DNA from: an uncultured Pelagibacteraceae bacterium
GTDB taxonomy: Bacteria > Pseudomonadota > Alphaproteobacteria > Pelagibacterales > Pelagibacteraceae
DNA: 54,864 nucleotides
Assembly: GCA_902628635.1 (NCBI GenBank)
Contig: CACONQ010000005.1
Span: 1 to 54,864, forward strand
Reading direction: 5' to 3'
The stretch's first letter is position 1. Each line of letters starts with the position of its first letter. The translations under genes and the position numbers were made by a program. Under the pieces are notes generated by a model. That model worked only from the letters and a program-made list of their open reading frames with translations, searched no databases and had not been told where the DNA came from. Of this stretch, positions 9,208 to 18,266 are shown piece by piece.

Positions 9208-10508
9208 TGCATGAACTAAAAAAAGTATTTTTTAATAAAAAAATATTGATATATGGCCTTGGTCTATCAGGGAAATCAAGTTTCAATTTTTTACAAAAAA
9301 AAAACGATGTAAGAGTTTATGACGACAATAATATTCAACTTAAAAAATTTAAAAAAAATACTATAAAAAAAATTCAAATATTAAATTCTAAATTTGATTA
9401 TATTGTAATAAGTCCCGGTATAGACTCTAAAAAGTGTGGTTTGAAATATTTCTTGCAAGATAACAAAGATAAAATTTGCACAGATTTAGATATTTTTTAT
9501 ACACATAATTATCAAAATAAAATAATTACAATTACTGGTACAAATGGAAAATCTACAACAGTTAAATTACTTGGGGATATTTTAAAAAAGTCAGGTAAAG
9601 ATACTAGATCAGTTGGAAATATTGGTAGATCTATTTTAAATGAGCGCAAAATTAATAAAAAAACTATATTTGTTATAGAAGCATCATCATATCAAATAGA
9701 GTATAGTAAATTTTTTAAATCAAAATATTCTATATTACTAAATATTAGTCAAGATCATATTGAGAGACATGGAAATTTTAAAAATTATTTACAAGCAAAA
9801 TTAAAACTATTTTACCAAAGTTCAAAAAAAGATTTTATATTCTTTAATAAAAAAAATTTGACTATAAATGCTGCTATAAAAAAAAATAAAATTAAATCTA
9901 AAATCTATCATGTTGATAAAAAAGTAACAAAAAAGTATTTAAAAAATATTAAAAATAAATATTTTTTAAATCAAAATAATTTAGAAAATTTATCTTTTAT
10001 TTTTAAAATCTGTGAAATATTAAAAATTAAAACAAGCACTGTCATTAAATCAATAAATAGTTTTAAAGGACTGAATTTTAGACAACAAACTGTATATAAC
10101 TCAAAAAAAATAATGATAATTAATGACTCTAAATCAACTAGCTTTTCTTCTACGGTGAATTTACTGAAATCTTATAATAATATTTTTTGGCTAGTGGGTG
10201 GACAGCCAAAAAAAAGTGACAAATTTAATTTTATGAAAAATAATAAATTGAATATACAGAGTTATATATTTGGCAAAAATAGAAATTTCTATATTAATAA
10301 CTTAAAAGGAAAAATAAAATATAAAATTTTTCCATCAATTAAGAAAGCATACCAAAAAGCTCTATTTGATATTAATCAATCAAATATATCCTCAAAAAAA
10401 GTTATACTTTTTAGCCCATGTTCTGCATCATTTGATGAATTTAAAAACTTTGAAGAGAGAGGTGCTTATTTTAATTTACTTGTCAAAAAATATAAAAATA
10501 AATTATGA
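9207..10508 (+). CDS. murD: UDP-N-acetylmuramoylalanine--D-glutamate ligase MurD
   Basis: Cytoplasmic Mur ligase adding D-Glu to UDP-MurNAc-L-Ala. N-terminal Rossmann-like domain with GLGLSGKSS, central ATPase with GTNGKST near residue 111 and EASSYQIEY, and C-terminal domain with the substrate-contact segment SPCSASFDEFKNFEERG. Length 433 is slightly below the usual 440-450. Lysine and asparagine content is very high, as in its neighbours. It ends four bases into ftsW (ATGA). Confidence 0.95.
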   Translation: MHELKKVFFNKKILIYGLGLSGKSSFNFLQKKNDVRVYDDNNIQLKKFKKNTIKKIQILNSKFDYIVISPGIDSKKCGLKYFLQDNKDKICTDLDIFYTHNYQNKIITITGTNGKSTTVKLLGDILKKSGKDTRSVGNIGRSILNERKINKKTIFVIEASSYQIEYSKFFKSKYSILLNISQDHIERHGNFKNYLQAKLKLFYQSSKKDFIFFNKKNLTINAAIKKNKIKSKIYHVDKKVTKKYLKNIKNKYFLNQNNLENLSFIFKICEILKIKTSTVIKSINSFKGLNFRQQTVYNSKKIMIINDSKSTSFSSTVNLLKSYNNIFWLVGGQPKKSDKFNFMKNNKLNIQSYIFGKNRNFYINNLKGKIKYKIFPSIKKAYQKALFDINQSNISSKKVILFSPCSASFDEFKNFEERGAYFNLLVKKYKNKL

Positions 10509-11629
10509 ATGACATAAATATTTACCAAAAAGTTTATTTTAATTGGTGGAGAGAACTAGATAAAACTTTATTCTTTATTATAATTTCACTTTTTCTTCTT
10601 GGTCTTTTTTTTTCTCTAGTATCAACCTCTTTAATTGCATCAGATAGATTTAATACAAATAGTTATAAATTTTTTTTAAAACATTTTATTTATATATCTA
10701 TGGGATTTTGTATAGTTTTTTTTATATCATATTTAAATATTAAAAAATTATTATTAATTTCTAAATTCCTTTTTGTAATTTGTTTCATAGCGCTCTTGCT
10801 GGTTCCCTTTGTTGGTATAGAGGTAAAAGGATCAAAAAGATGGATAGAATTATTTTTTTTACCGAGATTTCAACCTATTGAGGTTTTAAAACCTTTTACA
10901 ATTGTAGTTATGGCTTTAGTATTAAGTTTAGAGAGTAAAACAAATCTATATTTAAAATATCTATATAGTTTTTTAATCTTATCACCAATTATTTTATTAT
11001 TGATCTCGCAGCCAGATATTGGTCAAACTATCTTAATCTTTGCTACTTGGCTTGCATTAATTTTTGTTTCAGGAGTAAACCTAATACTATTTTTCATGTT
11101 TTTTGGTTTGAGTGCTTTAATACTCCTATATGTCATTTTTTATATACCCAAATTTGAATATATTTTAATAAGGGTTACATCTTTTCTGAATTCAAATTCA
11201 GGAAATAACTATCAATCCGAAAAAGCTTCTGAGGCAATAATTAATGGTGGTTTTTTTGGCAAAGGTATTGGTGAAGGAGTTCTGAAAAATAAAGTTCCTG
11301 AGGCACATACAGATTATATAGTTTCAGTTATATCTGAAGAATTTGGAGTCATTATGATTTTTATTTTAATATTAATTTTTCTATATTTTATTTATATAGT
11401 TTTAAAGAAAATTTCTTTAATTGATGACAAAAAAATTAAATTAATTTTATTAGGGCTTGCATTTATTATTTTTTTTCAGTTTCTTATACATGTAGGCGTA
11501 AATATAAGAATGTTTCCAACTACTGGAATGACACTTCCTTTTTTAAGTTATGGAGGTTCTTCGATAATAGGAACATCTATAATTTCTGGTATAATTCTCA
11601 ATTTAACTAAAAAAGAAAATATCAGATGA
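10505..11629 (+). CDS. ftsW: Septal peptidoglycan glycosyltransferase FtsW (SEDS family)
   Basis: Polytopic SEDS protein that polymerises lipid II at the septum with FtsI. Ten or so hydrophobic helices. Signature segments include GSKRWIELFFLPRFQPIEVLKP, the catalytic-loop region NYQSEKASEAIINGGFFGKGIGEG, EAHTDYIVSVISEEFG, and LPFLSYGGSSIIG near the end. 374 residues. Assigned as FtsW rather than RodA because it sits between murD and murG, while a second SEDS gene lies with PBP2 at 51434. Overlaps murG by four bases. Confidence 0.95.
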   Translation: MNDINIYQKVYFNWWRELDKTLFFIIISLFLLGLFFSLVSTSLIASDRFNTNSYKFFLKHFIYISMGFCIVFFISYLNIKKLLLISKFLFVICFIALLLVPFVGIEVKGSKRWIELFFLPRFQPIEVLKPFTIVVMALVLSLESKTNLYLKYLYSFLILSPIILLLISQPDIGQTILIFATWLALIFVSGVNLILFFMFFGLSALILLYVIFYIPKFEYILIRVTSFLNSNSGNNYQSEKASEAIINGGFFGKGIGEGVLKNKVPEAHTDYIVSVISEEFGVIMIFILILIFLYFIYIVLKKISLIDDKKIKLILLGLAFIIFFQFLIHVGVNIRMFPTTGMTLPFLSYGGSSIIGTSIISGIILNLTKKENIR

Positions 11630-12696
11630 AAGAAAATATTTTAATCTCAACAGGTGGTTCCGGAGGGCATGTTGTTCCAGCCCAAACCTTGTATGAACAT
11701 TTAAAAGATGAGTTTAACGTTTTTTTGACAAGTGATTTAAGAGGCTCTAAATTTTTTGAAAATAATAAAAATTTTAAAATTATAAATGTATTACCTTTGA
11801 CTCAAAATATTTTTTTATTACCTTGGAGAGTAGCTATATTTTTTTTTTCCATATTGAAATCTTTTACATACCTAAAAAGTAAAAAGATAAAGACAATTAT
11901 CTCTACAGGTGGGTATATGTCTCTACCAATTTGTATTAGTGCAAAAATATTAAACCTAAAGGTAATCTTATTTGAGCCAAATTTAGTTTTAGGTAGATCA
12001 AACTTATTTTTTTTAAATTATTGCTCCTCAATACTTTGCTACTCAGAAGAAATAAGAAATTTCCCAATTAAATTTAAAAGAAAAATTAAATTAATATCAC
12101 CACTTTTGAGAAAATCCGTTTATCTTGAAAAAAAAGATAAAAATAATTTTGAAAAAAAAATTAAAATTTTAATAATTGGTGGAAGTCAAGGAGCAGATTT
12201 TTTTCAAAAAAACCTAAAAGAAACTATTTTAAAACTTTCAGTGAAAGTTGAACTAGAGGTAATGCACCAGACCAACGATAAAAATAAGGAAAATTTAAAA
12301 AGTTTTTATGAAAAAAATCAAATTAAATATGAATTATTTAATTTTAAAAAAAACCTTTACAAAAATATGAATGAAATTAATTTTTGTATAACACGAGCTG
12401 GAGCATCAAGTTTAGCAGAGCTTGTACAAATAAATCTACCGTTTGTTGCAATCCCATTTCCTTACGCAAAAGATAATCACCAGTATTATAATGCTCTTTA
12501 TTATAAAAAACTTAATTGTTGCTGGATGATAGAACAAAACTCAAATATTTCTAAAGATCTTTTTAATTTAATATATTCATTTTTTGAAAACAAAAATGAT
12601 CTTAATGAGAAGATAAATGCAATGAAAAAAATAACTTACGAAAACTCATGGAATAATATAAACCAGAAAATAATAGATTGTATAAATGAAAATTGA
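11626..12696 (+). CDS. murG: UDP-GlcNAc:lipid I N-acetylglucosaminyltransferase MurG
   Basis: Peripheral membrane GT-B glycosyltransferase that converts lipid I to lipid II. The glycine-rich loop GGSGGH at residues 10-15 and the second loop IIGGSQGADFFQ are visible. The donor-binding region ITRAGASSLAELVQINLPFV is followed by PYAKDNHQYYNA, the family hallmark. 356 residues, standard. It overlaps ftsW by four bases and murC by 11, part of an unbroken coupled series. Confidence 0.96.
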   Translation: MKENILISTGGSGGHVVPAQTLYEHLKDEFNVFLTSDLRGSKFFENNKNFKIINVLPLTQNIFLLPWRVAIFFFSILKSFTYLKSKKIKTIISTGGYMSLPICISAKILNLKVILFEPNLVLGRSNLFFLNYCSSILCYSEEIRNFPIKFKRKIKLISPLLRKSVYLEKKDKNNFEKKIKILIIGGSQGADFFQKNLKETILKLSVKVELEVMHQTNDKNKENLKSFYEKNQIKYELFNFKKNLYKNMNEINFCITRAGASSLAELVQINLPFVAIPFPYAKDNHQYYNALYYKKLNCCWMIEQNSNISKDLFNLIYSFFENKNDLNEKINAMKKITYENSWNNINQKIIDCINEN

Positions 12697-14080
12697 TTTA
12701 GCAAAGTCTGAAATTATCCACTTTGTTGGAATTGGCGGAATAGGTATGAGTGGGTTAGCGCTAATAATGCATGGTATGGGTTTTCAAATTCAAGGTTCAG
12801 ATATTTCCTCAAATAAAAATATTGAAAGATTAAAAAAAAAAAAGATTAAAATTTCTATAGGACATAATAAGAGAAATATAAATACAGCTACAGTATTAGT
12901 TATATCGTCAGCAATAAAAAAAAATAATCCTGAGTTTAAAGAGGGAAAAATGAAAAACTTACCAATCTATAAAAGAGGTGAGATGCTTGGCCATATTGCC
13001 TCTTTAACAAAAAACATTACAGTGGTTGGTTCCCATGGCAAAACGACAACCACGTCTTTAATTGCATCAATATTTTCAAAAACAAAAATTGATCCCACGA
13101 TTGTTAACGGTGGAGTTTTAAATTCTTTTAATAGTTCTGCCAGATTGGGAAATAGCAATTGGAGTATTCTGGAATTAGATGAATCCGATGGTAGTTTTAT
13201 AGAGGTATTGCCAACTTATTCAATTATAACAAATATTGATAGGGAACATATGGATTATTATAAGAATATGGAAAACTTAAAAAATCTTTTTAAAAAATTT
13301 TTAGAAAAAGTCCCATCATTTGGAAAATCTTTCATATGTTTGGATGACAAAATTAACAAGCAAATAATAAAAAAACTTAAAATAAAAAATTATTATACAT
13401 ATGGAGTAAATAAAAAATCTAATTTTAATATTACGAATATTTCTCAAAATAAAAATTTTTCTAAATTTGACTTAAAAATATTTTTGCCCGGAAAAAAAAA
13501 GGATACAATAAAAAATATTAAAATACCTATTTTAGGGATACATAACATAAGAAATGCAACAGCAGCTGTTGCTGTAAGTATAACTATTGGAATATCAAAA
13601 AAAATTATCAAAAAAGGCCTTCTTAATTTCCAAGGCGTTCAAAGAAGATTTAACAAATTATTTTCTTTCAAAGGTGCAGAATTTTATGATGATTATGCTC
13701 ATCACCCAACGGAAATAAGAGAAGTTCTGAATAGTGTTAGAGAAGCTTATAAAAAACAAAAAATTACTTGTATTTTTCAACCACATAGAATTTCAAGACT
13801 TAAAGACTTAAAGAAAGAGTTTACATTATCATTTAAAAAGGCTGATCAAGTAATTTTGTGCCCTATTTTTACAGCTGGAGAAAAAATTAAATTAGGATTT
13901 GAATATTATAATTTTGCAAAAGAATTAGCCAATAATTCGAGAGTTGAATTGTTTTTGGTAAAAGACAAAAAAAATTTAGCAACATTTGTCAAACAAAATA
14001 TTCAAGGAAATAAAATAGTAATTGGTATGGGCGCTGGTTCAATTTCAAACTGGATGAGAGATCTTCCAAATCTTTTGTGA
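12686..14080 (+). CDS. murC: UDP-N-acetylmuramate--L-alanine ligase MurC
   Basis: First of the Mur ligases, adding L-Ala to UDP-MurNAc. N-terminal motif HFVGIGGIGMSGLA (UDP-binding), ATP loop GSHGKTTTTS starting near residue 115, ELDESDGSF, and C-terminal DDYAHHPTEIRE. 464 residues, typical. It ends TGATG, overlapping the murB start by one base if the ATG at 14080 is used. Confidence 0.97.
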   Translation: MKIDLAKSEIIHFVGIGGIGMSGLALIMHGMGFQIQGSDISSNKNIERLKKKKIKISIGHNKRNINTATVLVISSAIKKNNPEFKEGKMKNLPIYKRGEMLGHIASLTKNITVVGSHGKTTTTSLIASIFSKTKIDPTIVNGGVLNSFNSSARLGNSNWSILELDESDGSFIEVLPTYSIITNIDREHMDYYKNMENLKNLFKKFLEKVPSFGKSFICLDDKINKQIIKKLKIKNYYTYGVNKKSNFNITNISQNKNFSKFDLKIFLPGKKKDTIKNIKIPILGIHNIRNATAAVAVSITIGISKKIIKKGLLNFQGVQRRFNKLFSFKGAEFYDDYAHHPTEIREVLNSVREAYKKQKITCIFQPHRISRLKDLKKEFTLSFKKADQVILCPIFTAGEKIKLGFEYYNFAKELANNSRVELFLVKDKKNLATFVKQNIQGNKIVIGMGAGSISNWMRDLPNLL

Positions 14081-14988
14081 TGGATAAAAATAAATTAGAA
14101 GAATTTGCAAAACATATTAAAAGTGAACTTAAATTTGATTACAATCTTAAAAAGTTAAATTGGTTTAATATAGGAGGGGATGCAAAAGTTTTTTTTAAAC
14201 CAGACAACTTAGATGACTTAGTAACTTTTCTAAAAATTTTTGGAAAAAGTGAAAAAATTTTTGTTTTGGGTGCCGGATCAAATATTCTTATTACTGATAA
14301 CAAGTTTGATGGTTTTGTAGTAAAACTAGGTAAAAATTTTTCAAATATTTCATTATTGCAAAATAATATAATTGTTGCAGGAAGTGCAGTATCCGATAAA
14401 AACTTATCAAATTTTGCAATGGAAAATAACATAGGTGGTTTTGAATTTTTATCATGTATTCCAGGTACGATTGGCGGTGGATTAAGAATTAATTCAGGGT
14501 GTTTTGGAAAAGAATTCAAGGATATTTTATTATCTGTACAAGTTATTGATAGAAATGGGGTAATAAAAACTATCCCATCATCTAAAATTAAATTTGGTTA
14601 TAGGCATAGTCCACTTGATAAAGATCTAATTTTTTTGAGCGCTTCATTTCAAGGCAAAAAAAAAAATAGAGAAGAAATAAATAAAGAGATTAATAAACTT
14701 AAAGAGGAAAAAAATAGAAGGCAGCCAAGCAGAATTAAAACAGGTGGAAGTACTTTTAAAAATCCAATTAATCAGACTGATATAAAAGTATGGGAACTTA
14801 TAAAGAACTCTATACCCACAACAAAAAGTTTTGGAGATGCAAAAATATCTGAAAAACATTGTAACTTTCTTGTTAATTCAAAAAATGCAAAATTTGAAGA
14901 TATGATGAAATTAATCAATTTTATCAAAAGTGAGGTAGAGAAAAAAAAAAATATTAAATTAGAGACAGAAATTGAAATTATAGAATAA
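14080..14988 (+). CDS. murB: UDP-N-acetylenolpyruvoylglucosamine reductase MurB
   Basis: FAD enzyme reducing UDP-GlcNAc-enolpyruvate to UDP-MurNAc. The FAD domain shows NWFNIGGDAKVFFKP, GAGSNILITD and the motif CIPGTIGGGLRINSGCFG. The C-terminal domain has the catalytic serine motif GGSTFKNP and, near the end, ISEKHCNFLVN. The absence of the long loop of E. coli MurB suggests type II. I chose ATG 14080, which overlaps the murC stop as TGATG; a GTG three bases upstream is in frame and would add one residue. murA is not in the window. Confidence 0.95.
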   Translation: MDKNKLEEFAKHIKSELKFDYNLKKLNWFNIGGDAKVFFKPDNLDDLVTFLKIFGKSEKIFVLGAGSNILITDNKFDGFVVKLGKNFSNISLLQNNIIVAGSAVSDKNLSNFAMENNIGGFEFLSCIPGTIGGGLRINSGCFGKEFKDILLSVQVIDRNGVIKTIPSSKIKFGYRHSPLDKDLIFLSASFQGKKKNREEINKEINKLKEEKNRRQPSRIKTGGSTFKNPINQTDIKVWELIKNSIPTTKSFGDAKISEKHCNFLVNSKNAKFEDMMKLINFIKSEVEKKKNIKLETEIEIIE

Positions 14989-15906
14989 ATGAAAAAAATT
15001 CTTATTTTAGGTGGTGGCATCTCAAAAGAGAGAAAAATTAGTCTAGAAACAGCAAAACAGGTCAATAAAGTTTTAAATAGAAGGTTTAGAACATTTATTT
15101 GCGAACCTAATAATGATCTTATTAAAAAAATTAAAACTTTTAAACCAGATCTTATATTTAACGCTTTACATGGTCGATTTGGAGAGGACGGATATATTCA
15201 ATCAATTTTAGAAAAATTAAAAATAAAATATACGCACTCAGGCGTAATCTCATCATTCTTAGCTATGAATAAAATTTTATCGAAAGAAATATTTATTAAA
15301 AATAATATACTAACACCTAAATTCATTAAATTTAGTTTTAATAACAATAATAAAATATCAACAAAACTTATAAAAAAAATCGAACAAAGGCTTAAATTTC
15401 CGGTAGTTATAAAGCCAATTAATGAGGGATCAAGTGTAGATGTTTATATTTGTACAAAAAAAAATTTAATAACAAATTTGAAAAAATTAAAAAAATATAC
15501 TGAAATTATTATTGAGAGTTATATCGCCGGAAGAGAAATTCAAGTTGCAATTTTGGGTAAAAAAAAACTAGGAGCTATAGAACTAAAGCCAAAGAGAAAA
15601 TTTTATGATTATAAGGCTAAATATAGTTTGAGTGCAAAAACAGAGCATATTTTACCTGTAGAACTTGAAAAAAAAAAATTAGACGAAGTATTAAATTTAG
15701 CTTTGAAAGCGCACAAAATTTTAGGTTGTAGAGGTGTTACAAGATCTGACTTTAAGTTTTATAAAAACAAATTTTATTTATTAGAATTGAATACTCAACC
15801 AGGTATGACTAAGCTATCACTGGTGCCTGAAATAGCTGCATTCAGGGGGATTTCTTTTTTCAAGCTATTAAATTGGATTGTAAATGATGCATCAATCAAC
15901 AGATAA
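14989..15906 (+). CDS. ddl: D-alanine--D-alanine ligase
   Basis: ATP-grasp enzyme making the D-Ala-D-Ala dipeptide that MurF adds. The start GGGISKERKISLETA is the family N-terminal motif; FNALHGRFGEDGYIQ and KPINEGSSVDV (ATP-binding loop) follow; ELNTQPGMTKLSLVPE carries metal and substrate ligands. 305 residues, typical. It directly follows murB without a gap and overlaps ftsQ by 23 bases, which is long but usual for this compact cluster. Confidence 0.95.
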   Translation: MKKILILGGGISKERKISLETAKQVNKVLNRRFRTFICEPNNDLIKKIKTFKPDLIFNALHGRFGEDGYIQSILEKLKIKYTHSGVISSFLAMNKILSKEIFIKNNILTPKFIKFSFNNNNKISTKLIKKIEQRLKFPVVIKPINEGSSVDVYICTKKNLITNLKKLKKYTEIIIESYIAGREIQVAILGKKKLGAIELKPKRKFYDYKAKYSLSAKTEHILPVELEKKKLDEVLNLALKAHKILGCRGVTRSDFKFYKNKFYLLELNTQPGMTKLSLVPEIAAFRGISFFKLLNWIVNDASINR

Positions 15907-16549
15907 AATTAAAAGAATATTTATATATATCTTAATATTTTTATTTGCATCAACTATATTTAATTTTCAAATTTTAAATTCTTTTTTAAAACTTTTTAAA
16001 ATCAATAAAATTGAAATCGAAAATATTGCTTACCAGAAAGAATTTAATTTTTTTGAAGGTCAAAATATTTTTAATTTAAATAAGAGAGATGTTATTGATG
16101 TAATTACAAAATTTCCTAATATAGAAAAATATAAAATAAATAAAATTTATCCAAATCAAATAGATATTTCATTATTTGAAACAAAGCCTATTGGAAAAAT
16201 TTTTAAAAATAATGAATTATTTATTATCGGTTCAAACGGTAAAACTTTTAAAGGAAAAGATAGCAAAAATCTTCCCTTAATTGAGGGAACTTTAGAAATG
16301 AATAAAATAAATAATTTTTTAGAAAAAATTCAATTAAGCACTTTTAGTCTTAATAAAATGGAAAAATTGGTTTATTATCCATCAAATAGATGGGATGTTA
16401 TTTTTAATGATAAAACTATTCTGAAGCTACCCTCGGAACAAATAACAACCAATATTAAACGAGCTGAAATCTTATTTCGTACAAAAGATTTTAAAAGTAA
16501 AGTTATAGATTTAAGAATAAAAGATAAATTGATATTATATAATGAGTAA
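15884..16549 (+). CDS. ftsQ: Cell division protein FtsQ
   Basis: Bitopic divisome protein: a short cytoplasmic N-terminus, a membrane helix at about residues 10-30, then a periplasmic POTRA domain (IEIENIAYQKEFNFFEGQNIFNL through YPNQIDISLFETKPIGK) and the FtsQ beta-domain. 221 residues is shorter than most alphaproteobacterial FtsQ. The identification rests on these segments and on the ddl-ftsQ-ftsA order. It overlaps the ftsA-like gene by eight bases. The ATGATG at 15884 gives two adjacent possible starts. Confidence 0.88.
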   Translation: MMHQSTDKIKRIFIYILIFLFASTIFNFQILNSFLKLFKINKIEIENIAYQKEFNFFEGQNIFNLNKRDVIDVITKFPNIEKYKINKIYPNQIDISLFETKPIGKIFKNNELFIIGSNGKTFKGKDSKNLPLIEGTLEMNKINNFLEKIQLSTFSLNKMEKLVYYPSNRWDVIFNDKTILKLPSEQITTNIKRAEILFRTKDFKSKVIDLRIKDKLILYNE

Positions 16550-17240
16550 TGAAATTTTTATTATTTTATCAGAAAATCAGATATCTGTAAGTGTTTTTGA
16601 TAAAGAAAAAGACAAAAGTATTTATGAAAAGATATATAAAATTGAAAATAACTTATCTGACAATATTAAATTAGAAGATAATTTAAATGGAGTTCTTAAA
16701 GAACAAATTATAAATATTGAAAAAAAAATTAATTATAGTGTAAATAAGATAAATTTAATTTTGTGTGATCCAAATAATTTAAAAATAGAAATTTCGACAA
16801 AAAAAAGCTATGATCTTAAACAAATACAAAAAGATCAAATCCAGTACCTTATTCAGGATTTAAAACAACAGATTTTGACAAGTAATAAAGATCTTAAAAT
16901 TCTACACATAATTATTGAAAATTATATAATTGATGGGAATAAAATTCATGAAATTCCGCTACAAATTAATTGCAAAAATTTAATAATTGAAGCAAGATTT
17001 ATATGTGTTAAGAAAAATTTAGCTGACTTTTTTTATAGAATTTTTAAAAATTACCAAATTAAACTTAATTCTATAATTTGTGGTAATTATGCTTTATCTT
17101 TGAATGAAAATGATAAAAGCAATCCACTTGAGGGTGGTTTAAAGGTTGTGAATGGTGAAAACATGAAAGAAGTATATATTTTACCAAAAAAACCGGCCAA
17201 GTTGGGCTTTTTTGAGAAAATGTTTCACTTATTTTCCTAG
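16542..17240 (+). CDS. ftsA: Truncated FtsA-like protein: 1C-like domain plus membrane-targeting tail
   Basis: A 232-residue protein in the exact place of ftsA (normally about 410-430 residues). Residues about 120-195 fit the FtsA 1C region: ILHIIIENYIIDGNKI corresponds to the family's ILHxxPxxYxxDG motif, followed by NLIIEARFICVKKN. The N-terminus is compatible with a worn 1A strand set, but the phosphate-1 motif (DIGTSK-like) is gone. Nothing corresponds to domains 2A/2B or to the adenosine motif. After a short linker the protein ends in KLGFFEKMFHLFS, an amphipathic helix like the FtsA membrane anchor. ATP binding should be lost. Start overlaps ftsQ by eight bases. Confidence 0.75.
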   Translation: MSNEIFIILSENQISVSVFDKEKDKSIYEKIYKIENNLSDNIKLEDNLNGVLKEQIINIEKKINYSVNKINLILCDPNNLKIEISTKKSYDLKQIQKDQIQYLIQDLKQQILTSNKDLKILHIIIENYIIDGNKIHEIPLQINCKNLIIEARFICVKKNLADFFYRIFKNYQIKLNSIICGNYALSLNENDKSNPLEGGLKVVNGENMKEVYILPKKPAKLGFFEKMFHLFS

Positions 17241-17302
17241 CCGTATTTTATTGTAACATTTGTTGTATTTAAGATACATGTGAGTGGATCTATAAACTCT
17301 TG

Positions 17303-18223
17303 ATGTCAATTTTACACCAGAAAACCTTAAAGCAACCCATAAATTTTGAAGGTATAACGTTACATAAGGGCAAACACGCCAAGGTAAAAATCCTTCCATC
17401 TTCACCAAATTCCGGTGTAGTTTTTAAGAGAGTTGATCTTAAAAACAATAACTTTATATCAGCAAATTTTCAAAATGTTTCTAATGCTAACTTATGCACA
17501 ACAATAACGAATGAATTTGGAGTTAGTGTATCTACAATCGAACATCTAATGGCCGCTTTGTATGGAAAAGGTGTAGATAACGCAATAATTGAAATTGACC
17601 AGGATGAAGTTCCAATAAAAGATGGATCTGCAAAATACTTTATTGAGGAGATTGAAAAAGTTGGGTTAAATATAAGTAGCACACCAATAAAGATAATTAA
17701 AATTTTAAACAAAGTAGAATTCAAGGATGGAGAGAAAACAATTTCAATAGAACCTTCAAAAACATCTCTAGAAATTGATTTCGAAATTAAGTTTAAAAAT
17801 CAAAAAATCGGTACTCAAAGAAACAGTGTTAATATGTACGAGTCTGATTTGAATAATATTTATAACTCAAGAACGTTTTGTCTTTATGAGGATGTAGAAA
17901 AGTTAAAAAAAATGAATCTCGCTCAAGGTGGCTCTCTTGACAATGCAATTGTTGTAAAAGGAAATAAAGTAATGAATGAAGGCGGCCTTAGAAACGAGAA
18001 AGAATTTGTAAACCATAAAATACTTGATTGTATGGGAGACCTTTTCTTGTCAGGGGCAAAAATTATTGGAAAAATTGTATGTTCTCAAGGTGGACACAAA
18101 CTTACAAATCAAATGTTAAGAAAAGTTTTTAACAATAATCAAAACTTTTCTATATTTGAACTTAAAGAAAAAAATATCCCTCACTCGTTTATCAATAAAA
18201 CAGCGCTTAAATCAATAGCGTAA
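17303..18223 (+). CDS. lpxC: UDP-3-O-acyl-N-acetylglucosamine deacetylase LpxC
   Basis: Zn-dependent deacetylase, the committed step of lipid A synthesis, so the organism has an LPS-type outer membrane. Motifs: EHLMAALYG (Zn His), GSAKYFIEEI, NEGGLRNEKEFVNHKILDCMGDL (second Zn His and Asp) and SQGGHKLTN (catalytic His). 306 residues from ATG 17303; a TTG at 17300 is also in frame but less likely. The 62-base gap before it, the first real gap since mraZ, has only a weak promoter-like pair (TTGTAA 17251, ATACAT 17274). It lies at the usual alphaproteobacterial end of the dcw cluster. Confidence 0.95.
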   Translation: MSILHQKTLKQPINFEGITLHKGKHAKVKILPSSPNSGVVFKRVDLKNNNFISANFQNVSNANLCTTITNEFGVSVSTIEHLMAALYGKGVDNAIIEIDQDEVPIKDGSAKYFIEEIEKVGLNISSTPIKIIKILNKVEFKDGEKTISIEPSKTSLEIDFEIKFKNQKIGTQRNSVNMYESDLNNIYNSRTFCLYEDVEKLKKMNLAQGGSLDNAIVVKGNKVMNEGGLRNEKEFVNHKILDCMGDLFLSGAKIIGKIVCSQGGHKLTNQMLRKVFNNNQNFSIFELKEKNIPHSFINKTALKSIA

Positions 18224-18266
18224 AATAATTTAGAGTTTTCACTTTTTTCTGCTAGAAACTAATTTA

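Noticed and set aside
14139-14519. 126-residue minus-strand ORF within murB
   Set aside because: Shadow of murB; no ribosome site or family features, and it lies wholly within a clear gene.
16542-17240. FtsA-like gene as a pseudogene or frameshifted full-length ftsA
   Set aside because: Only 62 bases separate it from lpxC, no missing FtsA domains are found in other frames, and the protein ends with its own membrane-anchor-like helix.
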